64,000 nt of DNA, from assembly GCA_011090425.1 (NCBI GenBank), contig PHGD01000005.1, positions 1-64,000 of the forward strand, read 5' to 3'. The position numbers and the translations under genes were made by a program. The first letter of the stretch is position 1. Each line of letters begins with the position of its first letter. This DNA is from Nitrospira sp. LK70 (GTDB taxonomy: Bacteria > Nitrospirota > Nitrospiria > Nitrospirales > Nitrospiraceae). The notes below the pieces were generated by a model. The model saw only the letters and a list, made by a program, of their open reading frames with translations, searched no databases and had not been told where the DNA came from. Shown here in pieces: positions 17,670 to 26,153 of this stretch.

Positions 17670-18268
17670 GCGGTCGCCTCCAGGTACGGGCGCATCACAT
17701 TGGCAACCCGGTTCACCTCCGCGCAACGCCACAGCTCGTCGACCGTCGCCTTTCGTTCGCGCAGCACTTCCCTCAGCGCATCGAGTGCGACATCGAGCCC
17801 GACCTTGTTCCGAAATTTGAAACAATCCGCAACCGTCTTCGCCGGGCTGGTAATCCGCAGCGTCACACCTTCCACCTTTCTCACTTGCACACCGTACCGC
17901 AGCGAGGCTTCGGAAAAGCGTACGGTCCGCAGCGGCGGATATTCGAGGCGAGGCGGATGATCTTTGTTCGCAATGGCGATCCACACCTCGAAAGGCGATT
18001 GCGTCGTGATTTCGTGGAAGCGCAGCGCGGTGAGCAGACAGAACAGGGCTTTCGACGCCCGCTTTGCCACGGCAACGAGTGCGCTGTGTTCGGTGCCCTG
18101 ATAGTCCGGCAGTCCATACAGACCGCGCCCGATCCTTTGCAGCTTTCCAGCCGAAACCAGCCGCGCGATTTGTGTACGCGTGATTCCCACCTGCTCCAGC
18201 TCGCGCGTGCGCGCGGCGCCTGCCTTGCGCAGCGTCTTCTTCAGATGATCTTCCATGGAGCTCACCAT
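17666..18268 (-). CDS. abiEi: AbiEi antitoxin/transcriptional regulator
   Basis: A 200-aa protein with an N-terminal winged helix (LRKAGAARTRELEQVGITRTQIARLVSAGKL, about residues 13-43) followed by the AbiEi C-terminal domain (YPPLRTVRFSEASLRYGV, ITSPAKTVADCFKFR, GLDVALDALREVL). Antitoxins of this type bind inverted repeats in their own promoter and neutralise the AbiEii nucleotidyltransferase. Two starts are possible (18268 and 18256); the second has GGTGAG upstream. It appears intact although its toxin partner is frameshifted. Confidence 0.85.
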   Translation of the reverse strand: MVSSMEDHLKKTLRKAGAARTRELEQVGITRTQIARLVSAGKLQRIGRGLYGLPDYQGTEHSALVAVAKRASKALFCLLTALRFHEITTQSPFEVWIAIANKDHPPRLEYPPLRTVRFSEASLRYGVQVRKVEGVTLRITSPAKTVADCFKFRNKVGLDVALDALREVLRERKATVDELWRCAEVNRVANVMRPYLEATA

Positions 18269-18379
18269 AGCAACGTTACATAGTCGCGGTAGTTAACGAC
18301 AATTACCGAACAAAAGCAACAGTCTGGGCAGGGTTGAATGCAAGCCTTTAGGACGGCTGAACGCTAATATCCAGGTCGG

Positions 18380-18478
18380 CTATTCGCTAGTTTTCACAGG
18401 TCCGTGCAGCGCCTGATAGCCCAGCGCTTCGAGCCAGGCGAGTGCGGCGGATTCGACGATGGATTCGGTTATGGACAT
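18380..18478 (-). pseudogene. hsdR 5' remnant (33 codons)
   Basis: The frame [20 protein letters not shown] aligns with the first residues of the hsdR product at 16802 ([21 protein letters not shown]) and stops at TAG after 32 residues. It begins 5 bp after the helicase stop codon, where a resident hsdR would be expected. It marks the place where the original hsdR was cut and replaced by the AbiE module plus a diverged hsdR. Confidence 0.85.
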
Positions 18479-18483
18479 CAGTC

Positions 18484-20427
18484 TCAAACGTATCCGGCCT
18501 GACACCATTCGGCGCCAAGTCGGGGCTGCGGGGCTTGTGGCCCAAGGTCTGCGATGAACTGGCTCGTCATTGCGCGAACCGGATCGCCGGCTCCTTGAAT
18601 CTGTGTCCCAATCTTGAACGCGAAATTGCGCTGAAGCCGAAGTGCCGAGGAGAGCACTAGGATTTCAGTGCAGCGTGTGATGGCGACGTAGAAGAGGCGT
18701 CTCTGCTCCAGAAGAACCTGCACTTGCTCTGCCGGTGTCTCGTCGAAGTTCTGAAACGGGATGAGGCCTCGAATACATCCGGCAATGACTACGACCCTGC
18801 TCGTCAGCCCCTTCGACTTGTGGAGGCTCATGATTCTGACAAAGTCGCCTTCCTCCGGCATTTCAGGCTGTGTCACCGTAGTTCTCAGCGCGTCGAACAA
18901 ATCCGACACATCCTCGCACTGCTCAAGTGCCAATAGGGCTGCTTCGCGGAGAACCCTGCAGGCATCAAGGTCTCTTGGCAGAAGCGTATTCACGACGGTC
19001 TGCAGATCTTGGTCCCGCAATGAGTCAAGCAGCTGCGTCAACTCCCGGAATTTTTCGACCAAAGTCCCCGTGTTTGACAATTGCAGCTGACCGGAAGCGA
19101 GTGCTGTCATTGCTTCCCACGGCGATGCACCTGACTGCTCGCAGTGTTCACGTAGCCTCCTATACGGACCGACCCGTTCTGTCGAACCACCGTGGCCGAG
19201 CCACCAGCGGAGCGCAACTCGGTCTTCGTTGTCCACCAACAAACTCAGTGCAGCAAACGCTCGTTGCGCGTCGTCTTCCTCTAGGGCCTCTTCGTGGTAG
19301 AAGCTATGAACCAAGACGCCTGCGGTGGCGATTCGATCTCGGATTCGATAGCCGATTAGACGCCGCGGCGTCAGAATCAGAATTTCACCCGGCTCAACAT
19401 CTCGCTCGGTGACCAGCCACGATACATAATCGGCGATACCCTGGGCTTCGTCGTCGATGGATGGCCACTGAACAATGTGAACCTCGCCGTCGGCATTGCC
19501 TGGGCGCGGACGCAGTCGCGGCTGGTTTTGGCCTAGATGGTTTCGCCGAATCAGATGGTCCGCAATGGTGACGACTCGGATAGGACATCGTCTGCACTCA
19601 TCCAAGTTCTCATCATGAGTGTCGGGGTGGGTTTCGCCATAACCTGCGATGCCCTCCGGGTTTGCGTGTCGGAATCTGTATATGGACTGGTCAATGTCCC
19701 CGACGATCGCTGTTTGCCCGTTTCCTCCCAACAGATCGATCAAGTCTTGCTCGGCGCGATTCAGATCTTGGTATTCGTCAACGATCAGATGATCGAAAGA
19801 CGAAAGAGCATCACATGCGGGGTTGTCGCGCAGATATCGGTACGCTTGCGGCACAAGTTCGCCGATGAGCATTGCTCTGTGGAAGAGAAGCCAGTTCAGC
19901 AACGCGGTTTGAAACTGTGCATCAACTGGGTCCGCAGGCCAACCCGGATCCTCCGACTTCAACCTCGCCCATGCGGCCTCGAAAGCACGGATTCGCTTCG
20001 AGCAGTCTCGCTTACCGCCAAAGGCTCCAGCAGCAACCAGGTCCGCCAACATCGGGCTGGCCTCAAATTGCAGGACCTGTTTAGTCGTGAACGTCACTAC
20101 TGGTCGCGGCACACGGCCGGATAGGGCCAGCACTTCTTCTCCGCTGAGAAGTCCGAAGCAGAACCCGTGAAGCGTTCCGGCGACAATGTCCTCACATCCT
20201 TTAATATCAAGGTTGTTGAGGTCATCGACAACACTGGCGGCCGCATTGCGTGTAAAAGTCACGGCCAGTATCAGGCTTGGGTCGGCTCCCTCTTCGAGGA
20301 GTCTGGCAATACGCCGCTTTATCGCAAAAGATTTTCCTGTTCCCGGCCCAGCCATGACGCGCAGGGGACTCTCATTGGTGGCCGCAATATTAAATGCGGT
20401 TCCAGTCAGCGCGTCATTCCAGCCCAT
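18484..20427 (-). CDS. UvrD/PcrA-like superfamily 1 helicase in type I RM locus
   Basis: A 647-aa ATP-dependent DNA helicase. Motifs in order: Walker A AGPGTGKS (26-33), VTFTRNAA (Ia), the DEYQD Walker B, VGDIDQSIYRFR (III), SLHKSKGLT (V) and RLFYVAITRCTE (VI). It is shorter than UvrD/PcrA (about 720 aa) and lacks their C-terminal tail. It begins 1 bp after the hsdS stop and precedes the hsdR remnant, so it belongs to the restriction operon. A helicase between hsdS and hsdR is not part of a standard type I system and may be an accessory defence factor. Confidence 0.85.
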   Translation of the reverse strand: MGWNDALTGTAFNIAATNESPLRVMAGPGTGKSFAIKRRIARLLEEGADPSLILAVTFTRNAAASVVDDLNNLDIKGCEDIVAGTLHGFCFGLLSGEEVLALSGRVPRPVVTFTTKQVLQFEASPMLADLVAAGAFGGKRDCSKRIRAFEAAWARLKSEDPGWPADPVDAQFQTALLNWLLFHRAMLIGELVPQAYRYLRDNPACDALSSFDHLIVDEYQDLNRAEQDLIDLLGGNGQTAIVGDIDQSIYRFRHANPEGIAGYGETHPDTHDENLDECRRCPIRVVTIADHLIRRNHLGQNQPRLRPRPGNADGEVHIVQWPSIDDEAQGIADYVSWLVTERDVEPGEILILTPRRLIGYRIRDRIATAGVLVHSFYHEEALEEDDAQRAFAALSLLVDNEDRVALRWWLGHGGSTERVGPYRRLREHCEQSGASPWEAMTALASGQLQLSNTGTLVEKFRELTQLLDSLRDQDLQTVVNTLLPRDLDACRVLREAALLALEQCEDVSDLFDALRTTVTQPEMPEEGDFVRIMSLHKSKGLTSRVVVIAGCIRGLIPFQNFDETPAEQVQVLLEQRRLFYVAITRCTEILVLSSALRLQRNFAFKIGTQIQGAGDPVRAMTSQFIADLGPQAPQPRLGAEWCQAGYV

Positions 20428-20428
20428 T

Positions 20429-22060
20429 TCAGGTGCCTCCGTTCTTCACCCGCAGCTCACCGGAGATGAGCTTGGGTAGCAGCGTGTCGCGCAAGGCGGC
20501 GAGAGTGCGGGACTCATGGATGGAGGCGATAATTTGGTCAACCACTGGTCGGATTTGGGATGTAAATGCCTTTGCTACATTCTGCGGCGGGATTACCACC
20601 GTATAACGCGCCATGTCACTCCAGCTTGTTCGCGGCATCTTAGTACCAGTTGATCCCGCGTTCGTGTGTTCGACGAACGCATCACTTGATACATGGCCGA
20701 GAGTGAACCCGAACCATTCTTGCGCATGTGGTGCGACCACAACGATGTCCGTCGAGCAAACACCATCCAATGGTGCGACACCGACCTTGTGGAAGTATGG
20801 TCGGAGCTTGCCAAACAAGAGTTCGCCCCGGTGGAACTCGAACTTGTTGCTTCCGAGACCGTCGGCAGTTCCCCAGTCTGAGAGCGCGATGCAGCGCCTT
20901 GGCATGTGCTCCAGCGCGATGTAAGCAGTATCGGGGGCAATGCTGTTCGGCTGTACTCCGCGTCGGGGATGTTCTGCAATGTCGCCAAGCTTTCCCACCT
21001 CCCACCCCTCTGGAATCTCGCCGAGATCAGAGTCCACCAAGCGAGAAGGGAAGAGATCGGCAATGGGCTTGGGTAGCCCTGGGTCGCGGCCTTCGGCCTT
21101 GGCGCGGACTGGATCGCAATCAATGAACCACGACTTGAACAGCGCCCGCGCCATCGCCTCCAGTGTCTCGTTCATCCGCCGATTCAGCTCGATCTTATCG
21201 TCCAGTGTGCCGAGGATGTGAGCGATGACATGTTGCTCGTCGATTGGAGGAATCGGAACCCGGATCGAACGTAGCGATGTGAGAGGTTGGCCAATTCCTG
21301 GAGTCCCGACGGTCGACGCATGTTCGAGCAGTGAGTGGCGGCCAGCGGCCGAACGGAAGAAATAGAAGATAAACTGGGGGTCAACCAGCTCCCGGTTACA
21401 GGTCAGCTTCATAAGACTCGTAGAGAGCATGTACCGTGGGGTTCCATCGTCGGGAATGATCCCGACTTGCCCAATTGAGCCACGATGCGGAAACACCAAA
21501 TCGCCAGCGAACACGTTGCAGGAGCGCAGCTCATCGGCCGTTTCGTCTGATACAAATACAAAGTCGTCGACAAACACGCGCGTGTCTGAAATGTTGTTAC
21601 CCCGAACTACGGGCACGCCTTTCGCCACATAGGCGTCGGCCTTCATTCGCGAACCGAATGGGCCGATCGCAATCGCACGATCATCGTTCGCCTTGATTTG
21701 GTCGACAGTGAGAGTCAGCCACTCCCCCGGTATACTCGTTTTGCGTTCCGCCTCTTTCGCCTCCTGCACCACCACATACTCTTGACGGATGATTTCACGA
21801 AACCGTTCCGGCACGTCGTCCCAAACATGAAGATCCACCGGAAAGGGCAGATTGCTCTCAGCAAGGGCGTCTTTTAGATCACTGACTTGAGGGCGTTGTG
21901 CGGGGGCGGTAAAGGCGACGAGATCAAGATCTGAGTTGGGACGAGCGGTCCATTTCACGCGGGAGCCATAGGCCCACACAGCGACGCCGGGAAGGAACCG
22001 GCGCAAGAGCGCACTCAGCATAGTGCGCTGCTCTGTGGTGAGGTCTATCGCATCCGTCAT
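20429..22060 (-). CDS. hsdS: Nucleotidyltransferase-HsdS fusion (type I RM specificity subunit)
   Basis: A 543-aa protein with two parts. Residues 1 to about 100 are a MNT-type nucleotidyltransferase: WAYGSRVKWTARPNSDLDL has GS plus the Asp44/Asp46 pair, with another acidic residue in PVDLHVWD. The rest is a two-domain HsdS: target domain 1 (EWLTLTVDQIKAND...), a central helix ending SWFIDCDPVRAK, target domain 2 (IPEGWEVGKLGDIAE...) and a closing helix LRDTLLPKLISGEL. The ATG at 22060 overlaps the stop of the HEPN-like partner (ATGA), so the pair is coupled. The fusion ties a toxin-antitoxin-type enzyme to the DNA-recognition subunit. Confidence 0.85.
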   Translation of the reverse strand: MTDAIDLTTEQRTMLSALLRRFLPGVAVWAYGSRVKWTARPNSDLDLVAFTAPAQRPQVSDLKDALAESNLPFPVDLHVWDDVPERFREIIRQEYVVVQEAKEAERKTSIPGEWLTLTVDQIKANDDRAIAIGPFGSRMKADAYVAKGVPVVRGNNISDTRVFVDDFVFVSDETADELRSCNVFAGDLVFPHRGSIGQVGIIPDDGTPRYMLSTSLMKLTCNRELVDPQFIFYFFRSAAGRHSLLEHASTVGTPGIGQPLTSLRSIRVPIPPIDEQHVIAHILGTLDDKIELNRRMNETLEAMARALFKSWFIDCDPVRAKAEGRDPGLPKPIADLFPSRLVDSDLGEIPEGWEVGKLGDIAEHPRRGVQPNSIAPDTAYIALEHMPRRCIALSDWGTADGLGSNKFEFHRGELLFGKLRPYFHKVGVAPLDGVCSTDIVVVAPHAQEWFGFTLGHVSSDAFVEHTNAGSTGTKMPRTSWSDMARYTVVIPPQNVAKAFTSQIRPVVDQIIASIHESRTLAALRDTLLPKLISGELRVKNGGT

Positions 22061-22479
22061 TCCCACGTGGTTCCTGTCATCGTCTGATAAAGGCCGATGG
22101 CATCGTCGATGAAGTCGCCCATGAGGGCGAGGGTCTGTTGTGCTTTTTCTCCACTATAGTCATGGGCGGTGTCGGTACGGGTGTCAGCGTACTTCAGCCA
22201 CTCCTCGACCGGCGATGCAAGAAGACTGTTCTGCCCGGCCAGCTTCCAGAGTGGCTTGGGACTGTTGGGGACCTCCGCTAGACCGATTTCTTCAATGAGA
22301 TAGCGCTTGAGGTCTTTCCATAACGTGTCATAGCAGGTTTCAAATCGCTGAATGACGGATTCTGCGATAGCCTCACGATCGATGTCGGTCAGTTCGGGTC
22401 GGCTCTGCGCCCGCTTGTGGTTGGCGTATTGTAGCTCCAGATGCTTAAGTGCTTTCTGAAGCTTGTCGTAATCGATCAT
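22057..22479 (-). CDS. HI0074-type nucleotidyltransferase substrate-binding protein (HEPN-like)
   Basis: A 140-aa all-helical protein of the HI0074 family (KALKHLELQYANHKR, FETCYDTLWKDLKRYLIEEIG, WLKYADTRTDTAHDYSGEKA). HI0074 forms a complex with a separate small nucleotidyltransferase, HI0073. Here the transferase is fused to HsdS and encoded by the next, overlapping gene. The block RTDTAHDY contains an Arg-x4-His pair as seen in HEPN proteins. It lies 45 bp after hsdM. Confidence 0.8.
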   Translation of the reverse strand: MIDYDKLQKALKHLELQYANHKRAQSRPELTDIDREAIAESVIQRFETCYDTLWKDLKRYLIEEIGLAEVPNSPKPLWKLAGQNSLLASPVEEWLKYADTRTDTAHDYSGEKAQQTLALMGDFIDDAIGLYQTMTGTTWE

Positions 22480-22524
22480 GTGGCTCGCCCTTGTGATCCG
22501 AGTCTCATCAATACCGCAGACTCC

Positions 22525-24141
22525 CTATACCTCCCCTCCATACCCCAGTTCCTTCAAATTCGCAGCGATGGCGGCATCGAGCTTCGCGGATTCCTTCTGT
22601 TGCTCGCGCAGCGTCGCGGTGAGGCGCTTCATCTTCTCTTCGAAGGGCTCGTCGTCATCTTTAGCGGCCTCGGCACCGACGTAGCGGCCTGGGGTAAGCA
22701 CGTGACCGTGTTTGCGGATATCATCCAGCTTCGCTGCCTTGCAGAAGCCGGGAATGTCTTCGTAGGTGGTTCGCCCTTCGACATGCTCAGGACGAACGGC
22801 TGCTTGATCTCCGCGCCAGAGGTGATAGGTCCCAGCAACCTTGGCAATATCGGCATCGGTCAGCTCGCGATGCACGCGGTCGACCATGGTCCCGAGTTTG
22901 CGCGCGTCGATGAAGAGGGTCTCGCCGCGCCGGTCACGGAAGCCCTGCCCTGAGCCTGCCGAACGGGGGCCGTTCCTCTTATTACGCGCAATAAACCACA
23001 GACACACCGGAATCTGTGTCGAGTAAAACAACTGGCCCGGCAATGCCACCATGCAATCCACGAGGTCAGCTTCGATGATGGCCTTGCGGATTTCGCCCTC
23101 ATTGGATTGATTGGAGGACATGGAGCCATTGGCGAGCACGAAGCCGGCAAGTCCGGTCGGCGTGAGGTGATGGATGAAATGTTGCACCCAGGCAAAGTTG
23201 GCGTTCCCCGTGGGAGGGACGCCATAGACCCAGCGCTTGTCGTCCTTGAGTAACTCGCCGCGCCAGTCGCTGTCGTTGAAAGGCGGGTTCGCCAGCACAT
23301 AATCGGCCTTGAGGTCGGGATGCTTGTCGTTGTGGAAGGTGTCGCCATGCGCGATCTGCGCATCGATGCCCCGGATGGCTAAGTTCATCTTCGCGAGTCG
23401 CCAAGTGGTGTAGTTCGATTCCTGCCCATAGATTGAGATATCTCCGAGCTTGCCGCTGTGGGCTTCGATGAACTTCTCGCTGCTGACGAACATGCCGCCT
23501 GAGCCGCAGCAGGGGTCATAGACACGGCCCTTGTATGGAGCCAGCATCTCAACGAGTACACGAACTACTCTTGATGGAGTATAGAACTGCCCACCCTTCT
23601 TGCCTTCAACGCTGGCGAATTGCGAAAGAAAGTATTCGTAAACCCGCCCGAGAATGTCTTTGGCTCGATCTGCCGGACTGCCGAGGCCGATATCGCTGAC
23701 CAGATTGATGAGCTGGCCAAGTCGCTGCTTGTCGAGACCAGGGCGAGCATAGTCTTTTGGGAGGACTCCTTTCAGCGACGGATTATCCCGCTCAATGACG
23801 CCCATCGCGTCATCGACCAGCGTGCCGATCGTCGGTTGGGGTGCGTTCGCCTTGAGATGGGACCAGCGCGCTTCCTTCGGCACCCAAAAAATACTCGCGG
23901 CTTTATATTCGTCCGGATCTTCGGGATCAGCACCCTGCTTCCTTTCCGCCTCAAGTTCAGCGTGCTTCGCCTCGAAGGCGTCGGAAATGTACTTGAGAAA
24001 GATCAGACCGAGCACGACATGCTTGTACTCCGCTGCATCCATATTGTTGCGCAGCGCATCGGCGGCCGCCCAGAGCTTCGCCTCAAGTCCAGACGACTCG
24101 CCGTTCTTGGGCTTCTGTGATTCTTTCTTCAATTTCGGCAT
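22525..24141 (-). CDS. hsdM: Type I DNA methyltransferase subunit M
   Basis: A 538-aa N6-adenine methyltransferase, first gene of the type I operon. It has the N-terminal helical domain ([24 protein letters not shown]), the SAM-binding motif DPCCGSGG (209-216) and the catalytic NPPF (285-288). GGAGAG precedes the start. Two atypical insertions lie in the C-terminal third: a 9-residue insert (PRSAGSGQG) after KRNG and about 10 residues ([10 protein letters not shown]) before YEDIPGF. Both are encoded by REP-like palindromes that keep the frame. The protein otherwise looks intact, so DNA methylation with the fused HsdS may persist although HsdR is broken. Confidence 0.92.
   Translation of the reverse strand: MPKLKKESQKPKNGESSGLEAKLWAAADALRNNMDAAEYKHVVLGLIFLKYISDAFEAKHAELEAERKQGADPEDPDEYKAASIFWVPKEARWSHLKANAPQPTIGTLVDDAMGVIERDNPSLKGVLPKDYARPGLDKQRLGQLINLVSDIGLGSPADRAKDILGRVYEYFLSQFASVEGKKGGQFYTPSRVVRVLVEMLAPYKGRVYDPCCGSGGMFVSSEKFIEAHSGKLGDISIYGQESNYTTWRLAKMNLAIRGIDAQIAHGDTFHNDKHPDLKADYVLANPPFNDSDWRGELLKDDKRWVYGVPPTGNANFAWVQHFIHHLTPTGLAGFVLANGSMSSNQSNEGEIRKAIIEADLVDCMVALPGQLFYSTQIPVCLWFIARNKRNGPRSAGSGQGFRDRRGETLFIDARKLGTMVDRVHRELTDADIAKVAGTYHLWRGDQAAVRPEHVEGRTTYEDIPGFCKAAKLDDIRKHGHVLTPGRYVGAEAAKDDDEPFEEKMKRLTATLREQQKESAKLDAAIAANLKELGYGGEV
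22769..22799. repeat. REP-like palindromic element inside hsdM, site 1
   Basis: GTTCGCCCTTCGACATGCTC and the following AGGACGAACGG form an imperfect palindrome of the type usually found between genes. On the hsdM strand it encodes VRPEHVEG, a peptide typical of in-frame REP insertions. It accounts for about ten extra residues relative to ordinary HsdM proteins. Confidence 0.65.
22948..22974. repeat. REP-like palindromic element inside hsdM, site 2
   Basis: CCCTGAGCCTGCCGAACGGG followed by GGCCGTT: a variant of the same palindrome family as the element at 22769-22799. It encodes the insert around [10 protein letters not shown] between KRNG and FRDRRG in HsdM. The reading frame is kept. Confidence 0.55.
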
Positions 24142-24423
24142 GCACTACTCTCCAATTGATTGGAAGGAAAGCTTACAACAGGACCTTGGGAAAATTGGCA
24201 GGAAGCTTACCCGTTTTCTTCTAAGAAATCACGCTCCCACCTGGGAAGTGCTGAGCCGAAAGTACTGAGTGCTGAGTCTGCTCTAAGCACTGTCGAATGG
24301 TGCTGACTTTGGGCCGTGAGAAAGCGCTGAGAGTTACGTCCTCGCCGCGAGGCGAACTTCTCGTCTATGCCGCGAATGGGAACGAGAACCGAACGTATGG
24401 TCGAACTGCTGCACGGCGCAGAG
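24142..24423. other. Region upstream of hsdM, no gene
   Basis: This holds the hsdM leader and a run of degenerate heptads related to AGTGCTG (GAAGTGCTGAGCCG then AGTACTGAGTGCTGAGT, about 24247-24275). Similar heptads occur between nuoCD and nuoE. No coding frame can be supported. Confidence 0.35.
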
Positions 24424-24596
24424 GAAGGAAATGTTCGTACCCGGGATGATGACTTGAAGATGGAGGGGTCTCCCTCCAGCCACCCGCTACAGGTAAAGGG
24501 CAGTGCATCCAGAACGGTTTCCACATGGTACTCATGGCGAAGTCAGTATTGCAGTACATCGAACTGGAGACGACCGACCGACGCGAGCAGGGCTTC
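24424..24596 (-). pseudogene. Peptide chain release factor 3 fragment
   Basis: Read on the minus strand, the stretch EALLASVGRLQFDVLQY, then TGA (24543-24545), then LRHEYHVETVLDALPF and GWLEGDP matches the C-terminal domain of RF3 (signature L-Q-F-D-V-x-x-x-R-L-x-x-E-Y). The TGA replaces the conserved Arg codon. Nothing of the GTPase domain is present and the end is degenerate. It is a remnant lying between hsdM and the third island-border repeat. Confidence 0.6.
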
Positions 24597-24632
24597 CTAC
24601 TTATTGAGAATTCGCATGGTCTGTACCATGCC

Positions 24633-24679
24633 CCGCCTCAGGCAGACAGCCTTTTGAAATCCTCCACGGGACGTTAAGC
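24633..24679 (+). repeat. 47-bp island-border repeat, copy 3
   Basis: Direct copy of the VOC gene end, about 85% identical to copy 1 by eye. The stop codon of the convergent DUF202 gene (24674-24676) falls inside it. It marks the right border of the restriction island. Confidence 0.65.
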
Positions 24680-24943
24680 CGCTTTGTCGACCTGAGAACC
24701 GAATGCCTGCGCGATCATGGTGTTGACGGCCAAGAACCGACGTAAGCCCAGCACGAGACACACCGCTCCGGCCGCCAACGACAACCCGCCCAATGCCTGC
24801 ATGTACGGGTGGTCCAATATCCACATAGCCGGTATCCCGACAATCACAAAACCTAACGCCGTTCTGATATAGGCCAGCAACGTCCGCTCATTGGCCAACT
24901 CGGTCCTATGCCTGGACAACTGATTTCGAAGCTGTTCGTCCAC
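24674..24943 (-). CDS. DUF202 (YidH-like) membrane protein
   Basis: An 89-aa inner-membrane protein. The N-terminal signature LANERTLLAYIRTALGF is diagnostic for DUF202, followed by a second membrane segment (LGGLSLAAGAVCLVLGL). The GTG at 24943 is chosen because AAGAGGG stands just upstream and the protein then has the family's length. The frame stays open upstream to 25195 but that part (rich in Trp, Arg and Lys) does not resemble the family. The function is unknown. Its stop lies within the third border repeat. Confidence 0.7.
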   Translation of the reverse strand: MDEQLRNQLSRHRTELANERTLLAYIRTALGFVIVGIPAMWILDHPYMQALGGLSLAAGAVCLVLGLRRFLAVNTMIAQAFGSQVDKAA

Positions 24944-25187
24944 TGTTTTCCCTCTTGTGTTCTTATAACACACCTTAAGCCATGGGGTTCCGAGTTCGGT
25001 GTGGATGCTTGCAAGGGAGCCGTCTGCACCGACTGGAACTCGTGTAGCGCCTCTCAACAACCGTACCGTCAGCACCTGCATAGCCCGGTGAATCTTCCAG
25101 CGGATTTCCTCCCCTTTGGCTTTCCAGACGCCGGGCGTTGCGTTCGGCCAGAGGGTTTTTCCGTAGTCGGCTAGGGGTTTTGCGAGT

Positions 25188-25628
25188 GTGTTCAAGGGAA
25201 GAGATTTGTTTTACTCAACCGAGGTACAGACAACACATCGATCTATGGCTTTCAGCGGGGCGGCGCTCTTCGCCATCGTCGCATTGATCTGTGTCGGTGG
25301 ACTAGCGGGTAGTGACTGGATGCTTGAACTCTATCAGTTTGAAGGGTGCGAGTACAGCGCCCAGGTTCGTCGAAAGATGTCCGAATGGGGGATCGACTGT
25401 ATCTTGAGAAACGTCTCGAAAGACAAATCCGAGCGTGGACGTCTGAAACGATTATCCGGACACAACGAGACGCCGACGCTTGTCGATTCATCATGCGGGG
25501 TGATCATTGCCGGTGACGACAAGAAGATCATCGAACATCTTCGCAGATATCACCGCAGCAAAATGAGGGGTGTCGCGACTGAATGCAACGAAGTGTTGGA
25601 ACAGCCGAGTGACGGAAGCATGACCTGA
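25188..25628 (+). CDS. Membrane-anchored glutaredoxin-like protein
   Basis: A protein of up to 146 aa. A hydrophobic segment (FSGAALFAIVALICVGGLAG) near the N-terminus probably anchors it. The rest is a glutaredoxin/GST-N-type thioredoxin fold: LELYQFEGCEYSAQVRRKM with a C-x-x-S active site, ETPTLVD (cis-Pro loop) and DDKKIIEHLRRY. A monothiol C-x-x-S site suggests thiol-disulfide or Fe-S work. The start may be GTG 25188 or ATG 25245. It precedes nuoA by 78 bp on the same strand; co-expression is possible. Confidence 0.7.
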   Translation: MFKGRDLFYSTEVQTTHRSMAFSGAALFAIVALICVGGLAGSDWMLELYQFEGCEYSAQVRRKMSEWGIDCILRNVSKDKSERGRLKRLSGHNETPTLVDSSCGVIIAGDDKKIIEHLRRYHRSKMRGVATECNEVLEQPSDGSMT

Positions 25629-25706
25629 ACTGACTTGCGATGCTCGTAAGCCGCATATGCTGCGGCACAACCAACGACGCGACGCGTCTCATCCTGGAGC
25701 TAATCG

Positions 25707-26153
25707 GTGGCAGAATACTTCTGGGCTCTTGTCGGCTACTTTATCGCGGTTCTGATCGTTGCGGCGATCATGATCGGCGCTTCCGCTCTCTTGGGCGAGC
25801 GGCATCGCGAGAAGGCGACCGACGAACCATACGAATCCGGAATTGCCGTCACGGGCTCGGCGCATATCCGGTTGCCCATACAGTTTTACCTGGTCGCGAT
25901 GCTGTTCGTGATCTTCGATCTGGAAGCGGTCTATCTGTTCGCCTGGGCCGTGGCGGTGCCGGAGGTCGGCTGGCTTGGGTTCGGTGAAATGCTCGTGTTC
26001 ATCGCAGTGCTGTTCATCGCGCTGGCCTATGTGTGGCGGGTCGGCGCGCTGGAGTGGGGCACCTCTCAGCGGCGGGTTGAAGCGGCCAGACAGGAGCAAC
26101 GGGATGGGTTGGTGGCTCAGCAAGCCGATCTCCGGTCATCCGTCGGGGGATAA
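25707..26153 (+). CDS. nuoA: NADH-quinone oxidoreductase subunit A
   Basis: A 148-aa membrane subunit at the boundary of the membrane and peripheral arms of complex I. It shows three transmembrane segments and the conserved [20 protein letters not shown] loop followed by [12 protein letters not shown]. The start is GTG at 25707 with CCTGGAG upstream. It opens the nuo operon. The C-terminal tail ([14 protein letters not shown]) is longer than usual, and its last 50 bp overlap nuoB. Confidence 0.92.
   Translation: MAEYFWALVGYFIAVLIVAAIMIGASALLGERHREKATDEPYESGIAVTGSAHIRLPIQFYLVAMLFVIFDLEAVYLFAWAVAVPEVGWLGFGEMLVFIAVLFIALAYVWRVGALEWGTSQRRVEAARQEQRDGLVAQQADLRSSVGG

Noticed and set aside
24944-25195. 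Long N-terminal part of the DUF202 protein
   Set aside because: The frame is open, but the sequence does not resemble the family and a GTG with a good ribosome-binding site gives the normal length.
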